Of a stretch of DNA of 33,757 nt, positions 25,003-32,862 are shown piece after piece. A program made the position numbers and the translations under genes. The notes under the pieces are model-generated. The model worked only from the letters and a program-made list of their open reading frames with translations. It was not told the origin of the DNA and did no database searches. Source of the DNA: Candidatus Aminicenantota bacterium (GTDB lineage Bacteria; Acidobacteriota; Aminicenantia; Aminicenantales; Saccharicenantaceae). Location: positions 1 through 33,757 of the forward strand of contig JABLWX010000057.1 in NCBI GenBank assembly GCA_013178315.1, written 5' to 3'. Every line of letters begins with the position of its first letter. Within the stretch, counting starts at the first letter, position 1.

Positions 25003-25754
25003 TTCTTCATCAACTCCTCTGCCAGATTCATGTAGGCTTCGGCCCCCTTCGATTTCGGGTCGTAGATGATTACCGGTTTCCCGAAGCTGGGAGCCTCAGC
25101 CAGCCTGATGCTCCTCGGTATTATGGTGTTGAGGAGCACCCCTCGCAACGAATTTTTTATTTCGTCGGCCACCTGCCTGGCTAAATTAGTTCTCTCGTCA
25201 AACATCGTCAAGAGAATGCCTTCTATGTATAGCTGCGGGTTGAAATAGGTCCGGACCATGTCCAGGGTATGGAACAGGTCGGGAATTCCTTCCATGCAGA
25301 AAAACTCGGCTTGAACCGGGATCAGAATCGAATCGGCCGCCGACAGGGCATTGATGGTCAGGAAACCCAGCGAAGGCGGACAATCTATCAGGATAAAATT
25401 GAACAGTTTCCTGGCTTCCTGGAGGGCAACTTTCAGCCGTTTTTCCCGGCCTTCTATCTGGTAAAGCTCGGCTTCTGCCCCGCTCAGTTCTGGTGAACAA
25501 CCGCACAGGAAAAGATTATCCAGCGCTGTTTTAGCCAGGCATTGCATAACATCCTGCCCGTTGAGCAGGGCCTGGTAAATCCCTTTGCCTTTTTCCTTGG
25601 GGTGGCCCAGACCAACCGTGGCCATGCCTTGAGGGTCGAGGTCCACGATTAGAACCCGCAGGTTCTTCAGGGCCAGGGAGGCCCCGAGGTTGATGGTGGT
25701 AGTGGTCTTGCCCACACCGCCTTTTTGATTGGCTACAGCAATAATCTTATTCAT
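24999..25754 (-). CDS. parA: Chromosome partition ATPase ParA (Soj)
   Basis: Deviant Walker ATPase that drives ParB/parS segregation by dynamic DNA binding. 251 residues from the ATG at 25754; this start gives the conserved '[20 protein letters not shown]' N-terminus with the KGGVGKTT motif at residues 11-18. Other family motifs are '[10 protein letters not shown]' and '[14 protein letters not shown]'. The frame is open to 25814, but the extra 20 residues include 'MFHVEH', which is simply the translation of the parS palindrome, so the longer start is rejected. The ATG overlaps the mnmG stop by 8 bases (ATGAATAA), giving translational coupling, and no separate strong ribosome binding site is seen. 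The parS site lies just before it. Confidence 0.96.
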   Translation of the reverse strand: MNKIIAVANQKGGVGKTTTTINLGASLALKNLRVLIVDLDPQGMATVGLGHPKEKGKGIYQALLNGQDVMQCLAKTALDNLFLCGCSPELSGAEAELYQIEGREKRLKVALQEARKLFNFILIDCPPSLGFLTINALSAADSILIPVQAEFFCMEGIPDLFHTLDMVRTYFNPQLYIEGILLTMFDERTNLARQVADEIKNSLRGVLLNTIIPRSIRLAEAPSFGKPVIIYDPKSKGAEAYMNLAEELMKK

Positions 25755-27630
25755 CTGGCTCGCATGTTCCACGTGGAACATTATTCCCGAGGCCCTTTTT
25801 CCTGATGACCTCAAGATATAGATAAATATTATAGACAGCCGCTGGCGTAATTCCAGAGATTTTTTTAATCTGGCCGATGTTTTCTGGCCTGTTTTTTTCT
25901 AATTTCTCCACCTGTTCCCTGGTCAGGCCCGGGATTTCCCGGTAATTTACATCCCGGGGAACGGGCAGGTTATCAAGCTTCATTATCCTGGCGACCTCTT
26001 TCTCCTGCTTTCTCAAGTAGCCTTCATACTTAATTTCGGACTCAATAAACCTTATTTCTTCCGGGTTGAGCTCGAACGGAACCTCTATTTTTTCTAACAG
26101 CATTTCCCAGCTTATACGCGGCTTTCTCAGGTAATTGACGGCCGGGATAGACTCTCCTTTCTCATCTTTGAGTTTTTCACGGCCTAATAAATCCATTACT
26201 CTTTTTATTTTCTCCTGTTTTTTCAGGAAATTCTGGTAATCCTGCTCGCTGACCAGCCCCAGCTTGAAACCATAGGGCAAAAGCCTCTGGTCAGCATTAT
26301 CTATCCTTAAATTGAGTCGATATTCAGCCCGGGAAGTAAAAAGCCGGTAAGGCTCATCCACCCCGAGCGAAATCAGGTCGTCTATCAGCACCCCTATATA
26401 GGCCTCGTGCCTGCCCAGGATAAATGGTTCCCGGCCCCTGAGATTCAGGACGGCGTTCACTCCGGCTACAAGTCCCTGGGCCGCCGCTTCCTCATATCCC
26501 GAGGTTCCGTTTATCTGCCCGGCCAGAAATAAATTCTTAAACCTCCTGGTTTCCAGGGTGGGCTTCAGCTCGGCCGGGGAAACCGCGTCGTACTCAATGC
26601 CATAAGCTGGCCTCAGGATGCTGGCCTGGTCCAGACCGGGGATGCTCTGCAATATTTCCTTCTGGACTTCATAGGGAAGGCTGGAAGACAAACCGTTAAT
26701 ATAAATCTCAGAAGTGTTCAGGCCCTCCGGCTCCAGGAAAAACTGGTGGCGCGGGTGGTGGGGGAATTTCACCACCTTGTCTTCAATGGAGGGACAGTAC
26801 CTGGGGCCAATTCCCTTAATTTTGCCGCTGTAAAGGGGGGATTTATCCAGGTTCTTCTTGATTACCTGGTGGGTCCTCTCGTTGGTGTATCCCACATAGC
26901 AGATAACCAGATTCTTGAGCGTCCTTGTAGTCTTCAGGGAAAAAGGCACCGGGTCGTCATCCCCGGGTTGCGGCCTGAATTTTTCCCAGTCTATGCTGTT
27001 CCTGTCAAGGCGCATCGGGGTACCGGTCTTAAGCCTCAGGACCTTAAAGCCGCACTCTCTCAAAGATTGGGCCAGCTCGATTGCTGGGGGTTCGTTGGCC
27101 CTGCCGGCCGGGTAGCTGTTCAGTCCAATATGAATGAGCCCGTTAAGGAAAGTCCCCGGGGTGAGGATTACTGCCCCGGCTTTTATTTTCGTTCCGTCCT
27201 GGCAGATAACGCCTGTTACCCTGTCCCCATCAAATATCAACCGGGTAACGACTGCCTGGAGCAGCCTGAGGTTCCTGGTTTCTTCCAGCCATTTCTTCAT
27301 GGTCAGGCGGTAGGCAGCCTTATCGCACTGGGCCCGCGGGCCCTGGACCGCCCCGCCCCGGCTTCTGTTCAGAAGGCGGAAATGAATGCCGGCCTCGTCG
27401 GCCAGAAGGCCCATCAATCCGCCCAGGGCATCAATTTCCCTGACCAGGTGACCCTTGGCCAGCCCGCCTATGGCCGGATTGCAGGACATCTGGGCTATGG
27501 TTTCCAGGTTAATGGTTATAAGGCAGGTTGAGGCTCCCATCCGGGCCGAGGCCGCGGCCGCTTCGCAGCCGGCATGCCCGGCCCCCACGACCACCACCTC
27601 GTATTCCTCGGCAAATCTTTCCTGGCTCAT
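25747..27630 (-). CDS. mnmG: tRNA uridine 5-carboxymethylaminomethyl modification enzyme MnmG (GidA)
   Basis: FAD-dependent partner of MnmE that makes the cmnm5 group on U34 of several tRNAs. The 627-residue length is normal. The N-terminal dinucleotide fold is '[17 protein letters not shown]' (about 11-27); '[13 protein letters not shown]' and '[12 protein letters not shown]' are typical MnmG blocks, and the helical C-terminal domain contacts MnmE. The last residues 'VPRGT' followed by 'CEPDE' are unusual: they are encoded by a perfect parS palindrome (25765-25780), so the C-terminal tail is shaped by a DNA site. The start overlaps the mnmE stop by ATGA and the end overlaps parA by 8 bases. 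Confidence 0.96.
   Translation of the reverse strand: MSQERFAEEYEVVVVGAGHAGCEAAAASARMGASTCLITINLETIAQMSCNPAIGGLAKGHLVREIDALGGLMGLLADEAGIHFRLLNRSRGGAVQGPRAQCDKAAYRLTMKKWLEETRNLRLLQAVVTRLIFDGDRVTGVICQDGTKIKAGAVILTPGTFLNGLIHIGLNSYPAGRANEPPAIELAQSLRECGFKVLRLKTGTPMRLDRNSIDWEKFRPQPGDDDPVPFSLKTTRTLKNLVICYVGYTNERTHQVIKKNLDKSPLYSGKIKGIGPRYCPSIEDKVVKFPHHPRHQFFLEPEGLNTSEIYINGLSSSLPYEVQKEILQSIPGLDQASILRPAYGIEYDAVSPAELKPTLETRRFKNLFLAGQINGTSGYEEAAAQGLVAGVNAVLNLRGREPFILGRHEAYIGVLIDDLISLGVDEPYRLFTSRAEYRLNLRIDNADQRLLPYGFKLGLVSEQDYQNFLKKQEKIKRVMDLLGREKLKDEKGESIPAVNYLRKPRISWEMLLEKIEVPFELNPEEIRFIESEIKYEGYLRKQEKEVARIMKLDNLPVPRDVNYREIPGLTREQVEKLEKNRPENIGQIKKISGITPAAVYNIYLYLEVIRKKGLGNNVPRGTCEPDE
25765..25780. promoter_or_regulatory. 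parS chromosome partition site
   Basis: TGTTCCACGTGGAACA, a perfect 16-bp palindrome (18 bp if the flanking A and T are included). It differs from the Bacillus consensus only by a symmetric T-to-C/A-to-G change also accepted as a half-site in Pseudomonas. It lies in the final codons of mnmG, 11 bases before the parA ATG, inside a parA-parB locus. It would load ParB. Confidence 0.93.
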
Positions 27631-29003
27631 TTTCCTATGCAGAACCGGCTGAAAATCTGGTCCAGCACTTCCTGGCTCTTTATTTCCCCCGTTAGCTGCC
27701 CGATGGCTGGAAGAGCTTCCCTGATCGCCTCGGACACCAGCTCTTCCCCGGCACCTTCATCCAGCAGCTTCAACCCGCTCTCCAGGCTGCTCTTTATTCT
27801 GTCAACCAGAACCTTCTGGTGCTGGTGGAGGATGATTTCTTCCTGCTTTTCAAGCCGGGGAGCAAAGGTTTCGAGCATCTTTTTTCTGAGCTGGTCCAGG
27901 TTTTTCCCGGTCAGGGCCGAGATTTCAATCCAGTCCACCCCGGGACAGGAATTAAGGATTTTTTGCCGGTTGATAACCGGTTCCAGGTCGGATTTGTTAA
28001 AAACCAGTAACTTTTTCTTGTCATTGAACCTCTCGAGGAGGTTAAAATCTTCCGCGGTTTCTTCCCTGGAAGCATCCAGAACCACCAGCAGCCCGTCGGC
28101 TTTTTCAGCCAGCCTTTGGCCCCTGATAATTCCTTCTTCCTCCACCGGGTGGTTGGCCTGGCCGAACCCGGCCATGTCCACCAGCTTGATCAGAACGCCA
28201 TCAACCTGGATATTTTCCCTGATAAAGTCCCGGGTGGTCCCGGGGTAGGGGGTGACGATAGCCCTTTCCTCTTCCAGCAGAGCATTAAACAGGGTGGACT
28301 TGCCGACGTTGGTCTTCCCCAGGATGGCCACGGTCAGGCCTTCCAAAAGGGCCCGGCCCTGTTCATAACTCCCGGCCAGGCGGCCGAGCTCGTTGATTAA
28401 TTCCCCGAGAACCTTTCTGATCTGTCCGGGGTTTATTTCTATTTCTTCATCCGGAAACTCCAGGCTGGTCTCCACCAGCGTCAGCAGCTCAACGATTTTT
28501 TCCCTGACCCCGGCAATTTTCCTGGACAGGCTTCCTTCCATCTGCTTAAAAGAAATTCGGGCCTGGTCCAGGGAACAGGCCCGGATCAGGTCGTTTATGG
28601 CTTCAGCCTGAATGATATCGATCCGGCCGTTGAGGTAGGCCCGAAAGGTGAATTCTCCGGGATGAGCCAGCCTGGCCCCGGCCCTTATCCCCAGCCGGAC
28701 AGCTTCATTCAGTAAAATAGGGGAGCCATGAAGATGAATTTCTACCACCTCTTCGCGAGTATACGAATGGGGCGCGGGGAAATAGCATAGATAACCGGCA
28801 TCCAGGGTTTCCCGGGCCTCATCGTCCAGAAGATACCCGAAGCACATCTTCCGTGGGGTGATGGCCGGCTCTGGCTCTTTGATAGAAAAAATTTTCCTGG
28901 CAATGGCCAGGGCTTCCGGCCCGCTCAACCTGACAATGCCTATGCCCCCGTGTCCGGCCGGCGTGGAAACGGCAATGATGGTATCTTCCAGAGTCTGGTT
29001 CAT
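27627..29003 (-). CDS. mnmE: tRNA modification GTPase MnmE (TrmE)
   Basis: GTPase that works with MnmG on wobble uridines of tRNA. 458 residues: N-terminal folate-binding/dimerisation domain (about 1-120), helical domain, and a G domain inserted at about 220-375 with G1 GKTNVGKS (229-236), 'PGTTRD' switch I, 'DMAGFG' as the G3 box (usually DTAG) and 'NKSD' as G4. The C-terminal 'CIGK' (455-458) with its catalytic cysteine is intact. The ATG is preceded by a promoter with no room for a leader and has no ribosome binding site. It starts the overlapping chain mnmE-mnmG-parA-parB-bactofilin and lies 59 bases downstream of jag. Confidence 0.96.
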   Translation of the reverse strand: MNQTLEDTIIAVSTPAGHGGIGIVRLSGPEALAIARKIFSIKEPEPAITPRKMCFGYLLDDEARETLDAGYLCYFPAPHSYTREEVVEIHLHGSPILLNEAVRLGIRAGARLAHPGEFTFRAYLNGRIDIIQAEAINDLIRACSLDQARISFKQMEGSLSRKIAGVREKIVELLTLVETSLEFPDEEIEINPGQIRKVLGELINELGRLAGSYEQGRALLEGLTVAILGKTNVGKSTLFNALLEEERAIVTPYPGTTRDFIRENIQVDGVLIKLVDMAGFGQANHPVEEEGIIRGQRLAEKADGLLVVLDASREETAEDFNLLERFNDKKKLLVFNKSDLEPVINRQKILNSCPGVDWIEISALTGKNLDQLRKKMLETFAPRLEKQEEIILHQHQKVLVDRIKSSLESGLKLLDEGAGEELVSEAIREALPAIGQLTGEIKSQEVLDQIFSRFCIGK

Positions 29004-29009
29004 ATTACA

Positions 29010-29038
29010 ATTTTAATCGCAGAGATGGAGTTAGTAAA
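29010..29038 (-). promoter_or_regulatory. Likely mnmE promoter (leaderless geometry)
   Basis: On the minus strand TTTACT (29038-29033), a 17-base spacer and TAAAAT (29015-29010). Six bases separate the -10 box from the ATG, so transcription should begin at or next to the first codon. No purine-rich ribosome binding site is present between them. Confidence 0.55.
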
Positions 29039-29062
29039 CCGGAATGCGAGCCCGGGCTGTCC

Positions 29063-29740
29063 TCATTCCTGTTCGATCTTCTTTTTCTGGCTGTCGTCGG
29101 CCACGGGGTAGACCCGTACTTTTTTCAGGAAACCTTCGCCCAGGCTTTCGGTGGTCAGCCCGGGAATCTGGTTGACGGCGATGTGGATGATGCGTCTTTC
29201 ATAAGGGTTCATGAAATCGAGAATTTCTTCCTGGCCCGTTTCCTTGACCTTCCGGGCCACTTCCTGGGCATATTCCTTGAGCTGCTTCTCCTTCCGGCGC
29301 CGGAAGAACTCACAGTCGGCCTGGACCTTCTGGTTGGAAATCTTGTTCAGCACATGCTGGATGGCCAGCAGCAAGGCTCCGTCATTCTTTAGCAGAAGCT
29401 TGCGGTCCTCACCGTCAAAGACCACGTAAATCATCTGGTCTCGCTTCTTTACCTGGTAGGTGAGTTCCAGCGGGAAAACCTTCATCAGGTTCCTTAGAAA
29501 ATTCTCCACCGCCCCGGAATCATCGTCGTTCTTGAGCCAGGCCCTGATGACTATTTCCTTGTTCTTCAGACCGAACAGCTTGGTCTTTTCGGTCACGATT
29601 TCATAGTTGAACCGGTCGCGGGGGACCTTCATCACGTGCTCGGCCAGGCTCAGGGCATCTTCCAGGCTTCTGCCCTTAAATTCTTGTTTTTCAACAACTT
29701 GGCTGTGGTTGGGCTGATTATTTTTTTCTTCTTTTTCCAT
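29063..29740 (-). CDS. jag: Jag/KhpB RNA-binding protein (Jag_N, KH, R3H)
   Basis: Small RNA-binding protein commonly encoded next to yidC; it is linked to RNA regulation and cell elongation/division in other bacteria. 225 residues: Jag_N domain (about 18-70, 'EFKGRSLEDALSLAEHVMKV' onward), a KH-II domain (about 75-150) and an R3H domain ('ERRIIHIAVNQIPGLTTESL', about 179-198) with the Arg-x3-His motif that binds single-stranded nucleic acid. The first ~15 residues are Lys/Glu/Asn rich. Its ATG lies inside the end of yidC, overlapping by 23 bases, so it is translated with yidC. mnmE follows 59 bases later, from its own promoter. Confidence 0.93.
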   Translation of the reverse strand: MEKEEKNNQPNHSQVVEKQEFKGRSLEDALSLAEHVMKVPRDRFNYEIVTEKTKLFGLKNKEIVIRAWLKNDDDSGAVENFLRNLMKVFPLELTYQVKKRDQMIYVVFDGEDRKLLLKNDGALLLAIQHVLNKISNQKVQADCEFFRRRKEKQLKEYAQEVARKVKETGQEEILDFMNPYERRIIHIAVNQIPGLTTESLGEGFLKKVRVYPVADDSQKKKIEQE

Positions 29741-31421
29741 CGGACTCCCTCTTGCGAGCCATCATCCGGTTCATGATGGCCTGCTGAGCTATTTGCAGAA
29801 CATTGTTGGTCAACCAGTACAGGACCAGCCCGGCCTGAAAATTCATGAAGAAAATGGTGAAGATGAAGGGCATCAACAACATCATTTTTTGCTGGGCCGG
29901 GTCGGCCGTTGAAGGTGTCATCTTCTGGGAGATGAACTGGGTAACACCCATCAGAATTGGCGTCACGTAATAAGGATCTCTTACCGACAGGTCCTTTATC
30001 CAGAAAACAAACGGGCTGTGTCGGAATTCCACGGCCACCACCAACATCCGGAAGAAACCCCAGAAAACAGGTATCTGTATCAGCAGGGGCAGGCAGCCGC
30101 CGGCCGGGTTGATGCCGTGTTCCTTGTAAAGGCGCATCAGTTCCTCGTTCATCTGCCGCCGCTGCTCCATATCCTGCTTGGCCCGCTTGTACTTGGCCCG
30201 CAGGGCCTTAATCTTGGGCTGGATTTCGGCCATCCTGGCCATGGATTTGGTCGAGCTGTAGGTCAGCGGGAAGAAAATTATTTTAATGATCAGGGTCATA
30301 ATGATGATGGCCAGGCCCCAGTTGCCGACCTGGTTATGAAAATACTTGGTGGCCACCAGCAGCAACTCGGCAATGCCGCCGAAGAAACCGAAATTAATAA
30401 TTTTCTTGGCCTGATGGCCGTAGGCTTTAAGGCGGTCGTAATCCTTGGGCCCGAGAAAGGCTTCCCGCGGATGGCTGACCGCCAGGTAGAAGTAGGGGAT
30501 AACGGCGATTTTCCCGTCGGGCTGTTCCTCACTCTTCTCCTTCTTGAAAACCATGGCCTGGCTCGAAAGCGGGTCCATAAGGAAGATGGCGGCAAAGTAG
30601 TTTTCCTCGTAGGCTGCCCAGTCCAGGCCCGAATAGCGGACGGCCTCGTTCTCCAGGGTTATCTTCTTCTCCTGCAGCCGGAAAACTTTCCGGTCGCGGT
30701 TGGTCAGGAAGGCCGCTCCCCGGCTGGCACTGAACTTCTGCTTGAGTTCTTCCGGGCTGGGAGAGCCGATACCCGGCCCCCAGAGGATTACCGGGTCAAG
30801 TTCCTTTCCGGCCACCTCCAGGCTGATTTTGATCCCGAAGGTATAGTCCAGGCCGTTGAAGCTGAACTGCTTGCGGATTTTTACGGTATTCCCATCGGAA
30901 TACTCAAATATGAGGCTGGCCGTCTCACCCGGGCCGAGCTTCAGGTTGCCACCATCAAACTTATACAGGGCTCCGTTGACCCGGTCGGCCAGCTCCTGGT
31001 CGTCGAGCTTAAGGGCCAACGGATAGACTCCAAGCTGGGCCGCGCTCTCCGGGACCAGGTCCAGCGGCTCCGGACGGGGGTCTTGCCGCCCGGGTAATTT
31101 CTTGAGGTGTTTCTTTAACTTCCAGCTCTTGAGAACAGCGCCGCGGTTACTCCAGGTGGCTTCATAAAGAGGGGTATCAACCGTGATGGTTTCTTCCTGC
31201 TCGGCCGCCACTACCTCGGCCGGCGCTGCGGTTTGCCGGTCAACCGGTGCCGGGGGCGTTCCCCCGGGTTTTTCGGGCACCTGCCCGGTGGTTTCCTTTT
31301 CAACCGCAGCTGTCTGCTGGGGGATAGGCTGGGCCGGTTTATTGGGTTTTATGAACAGCAGTTGATAGAGAAACAGGATCAAGAACGACAGGAAAATGGC
31401 CAGTATCAGTCTTTTTTCCAT
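29718..31421 (-). CDS. yidC: Membrane protein insertase YidC
   Basis: Inserts and folds inner-membrane proteins, alone or with SecYEG. The 567-residue length and layout are of the Gram-negative type: N-terminal membrane anchor (residues 4-24), a Pro/Ala/Thr-rich linker (about 30-75), a large periplasmic beta-sandwich domain (about 75-330), then five membrane helices in the last ~220 residues. The groove arginine is in 'STKSMARMAEIQPK', and the cytoplasmic coiled hairpin follows ('LRAKYKRAKQDMEQRRQMN'). The C-terminus is basic (RKRESDGKRRKK), as expected for ribosome contact. An AAGAGGAG site lies 3-5 bases before the ATG. yidD lies 9 bases upstream and jag overlaps downstream. The periplasmic domain is independent evidence for a diderm cell. 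Confidence 0.97.
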   Translation of the reverse strand: MEKRLILAIFLSFLILFLYQLLFIKPNKPAQPIPQQTAAVEKETTGQVPEKPGGTPPAPVDRQTAAPAEVVAAEQEETITVDTPLYEATWSNRGAVLKSWKLKKHLKKLPGRQDPRPEPLDLVPESAAQLGVYPLALKLDDQELADRVNGALYKFDGGNLKLGPGETASLIFEYSDGNTVKIRKQFSFNGLDYTFGIKISLEVAGKELDPVILWGPGIGSPSPEELKQKFSASRGAAFLTNRDRKVFRLQEKKITLENEAVRYSGLDWAAYEENYFAAIFLMDPLSSQAMVFKKEKSEEQPDGKIAVIPYFYLAVSHPREAFLGPKDYDRLKAYGHQAKKIINFGFFGGIAELLLVATKYFHNQVGNWGLAIIIMTLIIKIIFFPLTYSSTKSMARMAEIQPKIKALRAKYKRAKQDMEQRRQMNEELMRLYKEHGINPAGGCLPLLIQIPVFWGFFRMLVVAVEFRHSPFVFWIKDLSVRDPYYVTPILMGVTQFISQKMTPSTADPAQQKMMLLMPFIFTIFFMNFQAGLVLYWLTNNVLQIAQQAIMNRMMARKRESDGKRRKK

Positions 31422-31430
31422 AATCTCCTC

Positions 31431-31640
31431 TTATGGTATAGGGTCAACGCCTCCCTGATGGAAAGGATGGCATTTCAAGAGCCTCTTGCCACCGAGCCAG
31501 CTGCCTTTCAGAAAGCCGTATTTCTTGATCGCCCCGTAGGTATACTCCGAACAGGTAGGGTAGAAGCGGCAATTGTGGCCAAGCAGTGGCGAAATCAAAA
31601 GCTGGTAAGCCCTGATCAGCCCGAGGGCAATATATTTCAT
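31431..31640 (-). CDS. yidD: YidD membrane protein insertion efficiency factor
   Basis: A 69-residue protein that aids YidC-dependent membrane insertion. It contains the family core '[25 protein letters not shown]', split as in all members: an amphipathic N-terminal helix, the cysteine motif '[10 protein letters not shown]' (24-33) and a third cysteine with 'KCHPFHQGG' near the end (residues 56-64). The length is typical and the frame is complete. A GGAG site precedes the ATG. It sits between rnpA and yidC in the universal order, 27 bases after rnpA and 9 bases before yidC. Confidence 0.96.
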   Translation of the reverse strand: MKYIALGLIRAYQLLISPLLGHNCRFYPTCSEYTYGAIKKYGFLKGSWLGGKRLLKCHPFHQGGVDPIP

Positions 31641-31667
31641 CCGAAGCTCCGTCTTTCTTAGCCAGGT

Positions 31668-32009
31668 TCAGGAGGCCAGTCTCTGCAGGACCGCCATGAA
31701 ATCCGCGGTCAGCTCTTCCCGGTTTCGTTCGCCGGCATCCTTCTGGGCGATAAAAATCAGGTCCAGAGGACCGGGAAGCAAGATCTTATTTCTCCGGAAA
31801 AGCTCCCGGAATAGTCTTTTCAGCCTGTTCCGGACGGTGGCCTTTCCGATTTTCCGGCTGACCACTACCGCCATCCTCGAATATTCCAGCCCGTTCGGCT
31901 GAAACACCAGATGGAAATGCCTGCCTCTCAGCCGGCGGCCCTTCCTGTATAACTCAATAAAATCCTTTTTCCTGCGGATTCTCTCGACAGGTCTCAGTCG
32001 CTCATCCAT
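31668..32009 (-). CDS. rnpA: Ribonuclease P protein component
   Basis: Basic protein that helps the RNase P RNA cleave tRNA 5' leaders. 113 residues from the ATG at 32009; the frame can be extended by one TTG codon, but the ATG is preferred. The conserved RNR motif is 'KIGKATVRNRLKRLFRELFR' (about 53-72), and the N-terminal 'RRKKDFIELYRKGRRL' forms part of the basic RNA-binding face. The length is normal. Its ATG shares one base with the TGA of rpmH (TGATG), a tight translational coupling usual for this pair. The RNase P RNA gene itself is not in the window. Confidence 0.95.
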   Translation of the reverse strand: MDERLRPVERIRRKKDFIELYRKGRRLRGRHFHLVFQPNGLEYSRMAVVVSRKIGKATVRNRLKRLFRELFRRNKILLPGPLDLIFIAQKDAGERNREELTADFMAVLQRLAS

Positions 32010-32143
32010 CAAACCGCAAGTTTCTGGCGACCCTTGGCCCTTCTGTTTTTAATGACTTTCCGGCCACCCTTGGTGCTCATCCGGACCAGAAAGCCGTGTG
32101 TTTTTTTTCTTCTTCGGTTATTCGGCTGAAAAGTTCTCTTCAT
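32009..32143 (-). CDS. rpmH: Ribosomal protein bL34
   Basis: The 44-residue bL34 of the large ribosomal subunit, recognised by its start '[18 protein letters not shown]' and the following '[19 protein letters not shown]' with a final 'QKLAV'. It is complete and of standard length. It overlaps rnpA by one base. A promoter at 32175-32204 gives a leader of about 25 bases; the ribosome binding site is weak (AGAGAG). In many bacteria dnaA lies on the other side of rpmH; here the neighbour is the divergent carD gene instead. Confidence 0.97.
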   Translation of the reverse strand: MKRTFQPNNRRRKKTHGFLVRMSTKGGRKVIKNRRAKGRQKLAV

Positions 32144-32174
32144 TGTCGGCACTCTCTACCAGATTTAAGCTTGT

Positions 32175-32204
32175 ATCTTAAACGAAGACAAGCAGTTCTG
32201 TCAA
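32175..32204 (-). promoter_or_regulatory. rpmH operon promoter
   Basis: On the minus strand, consensus TTGACA (32204-32199), an 18-base spacer and TAAGAT (32180-32175). It would drive rpmH-rnpA-yidD-yidC-jag and is divergent from the carD promoter, with about 90 bases between the two -35 boxes. Confidence 0.65.
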
Positions 32205-32295
32205 GTGCCCCCGCCAGCCGGAATTTTGGGCCGGGTTCGGGCTGGTTCTGACCGGCTACGAGCCGCCCTCAGGCCCGGCCCGCCCCCAAGCCGGT

Positions 32296-32324
32296 TTGAC
32301 TATAAAAATAGGATAGACTATAAT
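32296..32324 (+). promoter_or_regulatory. carD promoter (near-consensus, leaderless geometry)
   Basis: TTGACT (32296-32301), a 17-base spacer and a perfect TATAAT (32319-32324). The in-frame ATG of carD is only 9 bases after the -10 box, so the transcript would have a leader of 0-5 bases and no ribosome binding site. Confidence 0.8.
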
Positions 32325-32333
32325 TTAGATGAA

Positions 32334-32852
32334 ATGCATTCGCTCAAAGTAGGTGACAAGGTTATCTATCCGGCCCAGGGCCTGGGAGTAATAGAAGATA
32401 TCCAGGAGGAGACCTACAACGGGCAGCTGGTCCGAACCTTTTATATCCGCCTGGCCATCAACAATACCCTGGTGGTCATCCCCAGCAATTCCGCCGCCGA
32501 AATCGGCCTGAGAAGGCCGGTCTCCCAGAAGAACGTCAACAAGTTCTTCCAGTACCTGAGGAAATGCTCGGTGGACATCAGCGCCGACTGGAAGGACCGC
32601 TACAAGGAAAATTTTGACCTGATGAAATCTGGCCAGCTGGAAGATATCGCCCAGGTCTACAAGATGCTTTTCCTGCTCAGCCAGAGCAAGCCCCTGTCCT
32701 TCCGGGAAAAAAAGATGCTGGAGAAATCACGGGAGCTGATCATCTGCGAGCTGGCCGCCTCCTCCGGCCTCCACCCCAGCAAAATCAGCGCCAAGCTGGA
32801 CCAGTGCCTGGCCGGGTGCCTCAAGGACCTGAAGTCTGGTTCCGCTTCATAA
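32334..32852 (+). CDS. carD: CarD family transcriptional regulator
   Basis: A 172-residue regulator that binds RNA polymerase beta and stabilises open promoter complexes, often at rRNA and housekeeping promoters. The N-terminal RNA-polymerase-interacting Tudor-like domain begins with 'MHSLKVGDKVIYPAQGLGVI' (1-20) and ends near residue 60. The helical C-terminal domain has the Trp-containing segment 'DISADWKDRYKENFDLM', which in mycobacterial CarD wedges into the minor groove at the -10 edge. The frame is open upstream to 32205, but the extra residues are Pro/Arg-rich and overlap the promoter, so the ATG at 32334 is used. It is followed after 10 bases by a CNNM-type membrane gene and is probably co-transcribed with it. 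Confidence 0.92.
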   Translation: MHSLKVGDKVIYPAQGLGVIEDIQEETYNGQLVRTFYIRLAINNTLVVIPSNSAAEIGLRRPVSQKNVNKFFQYLRKCSVDISADWKDRYKENFDLMKSGQLEDIAQVYKMLFLLSQSKPLSFREKKMLEKSRELIICELAASSGLHPSKISAKLDQCLAGCLKDLKSGSAS

Positions 32853-32862
32853 GTTATCTCCG

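Noticed and set aside
25755-25814. Longer ParA N-terminus
   Set aside because: The extra residues are the mnmG tail and parS read in another frame; the family N-terminus begins at the ATG at 25754.
30018-31097. 359-codon open frame opposite yidC
   Set aside because: Shadow composition and no start signals; yidC on the other strand is unambiguous.
32205-32333. Longer CarD N-terminus
   Set aside because: Pro/Arg-rich residues unlike the family, encoded by the promoter itself; the CarD domain begins at 32334.
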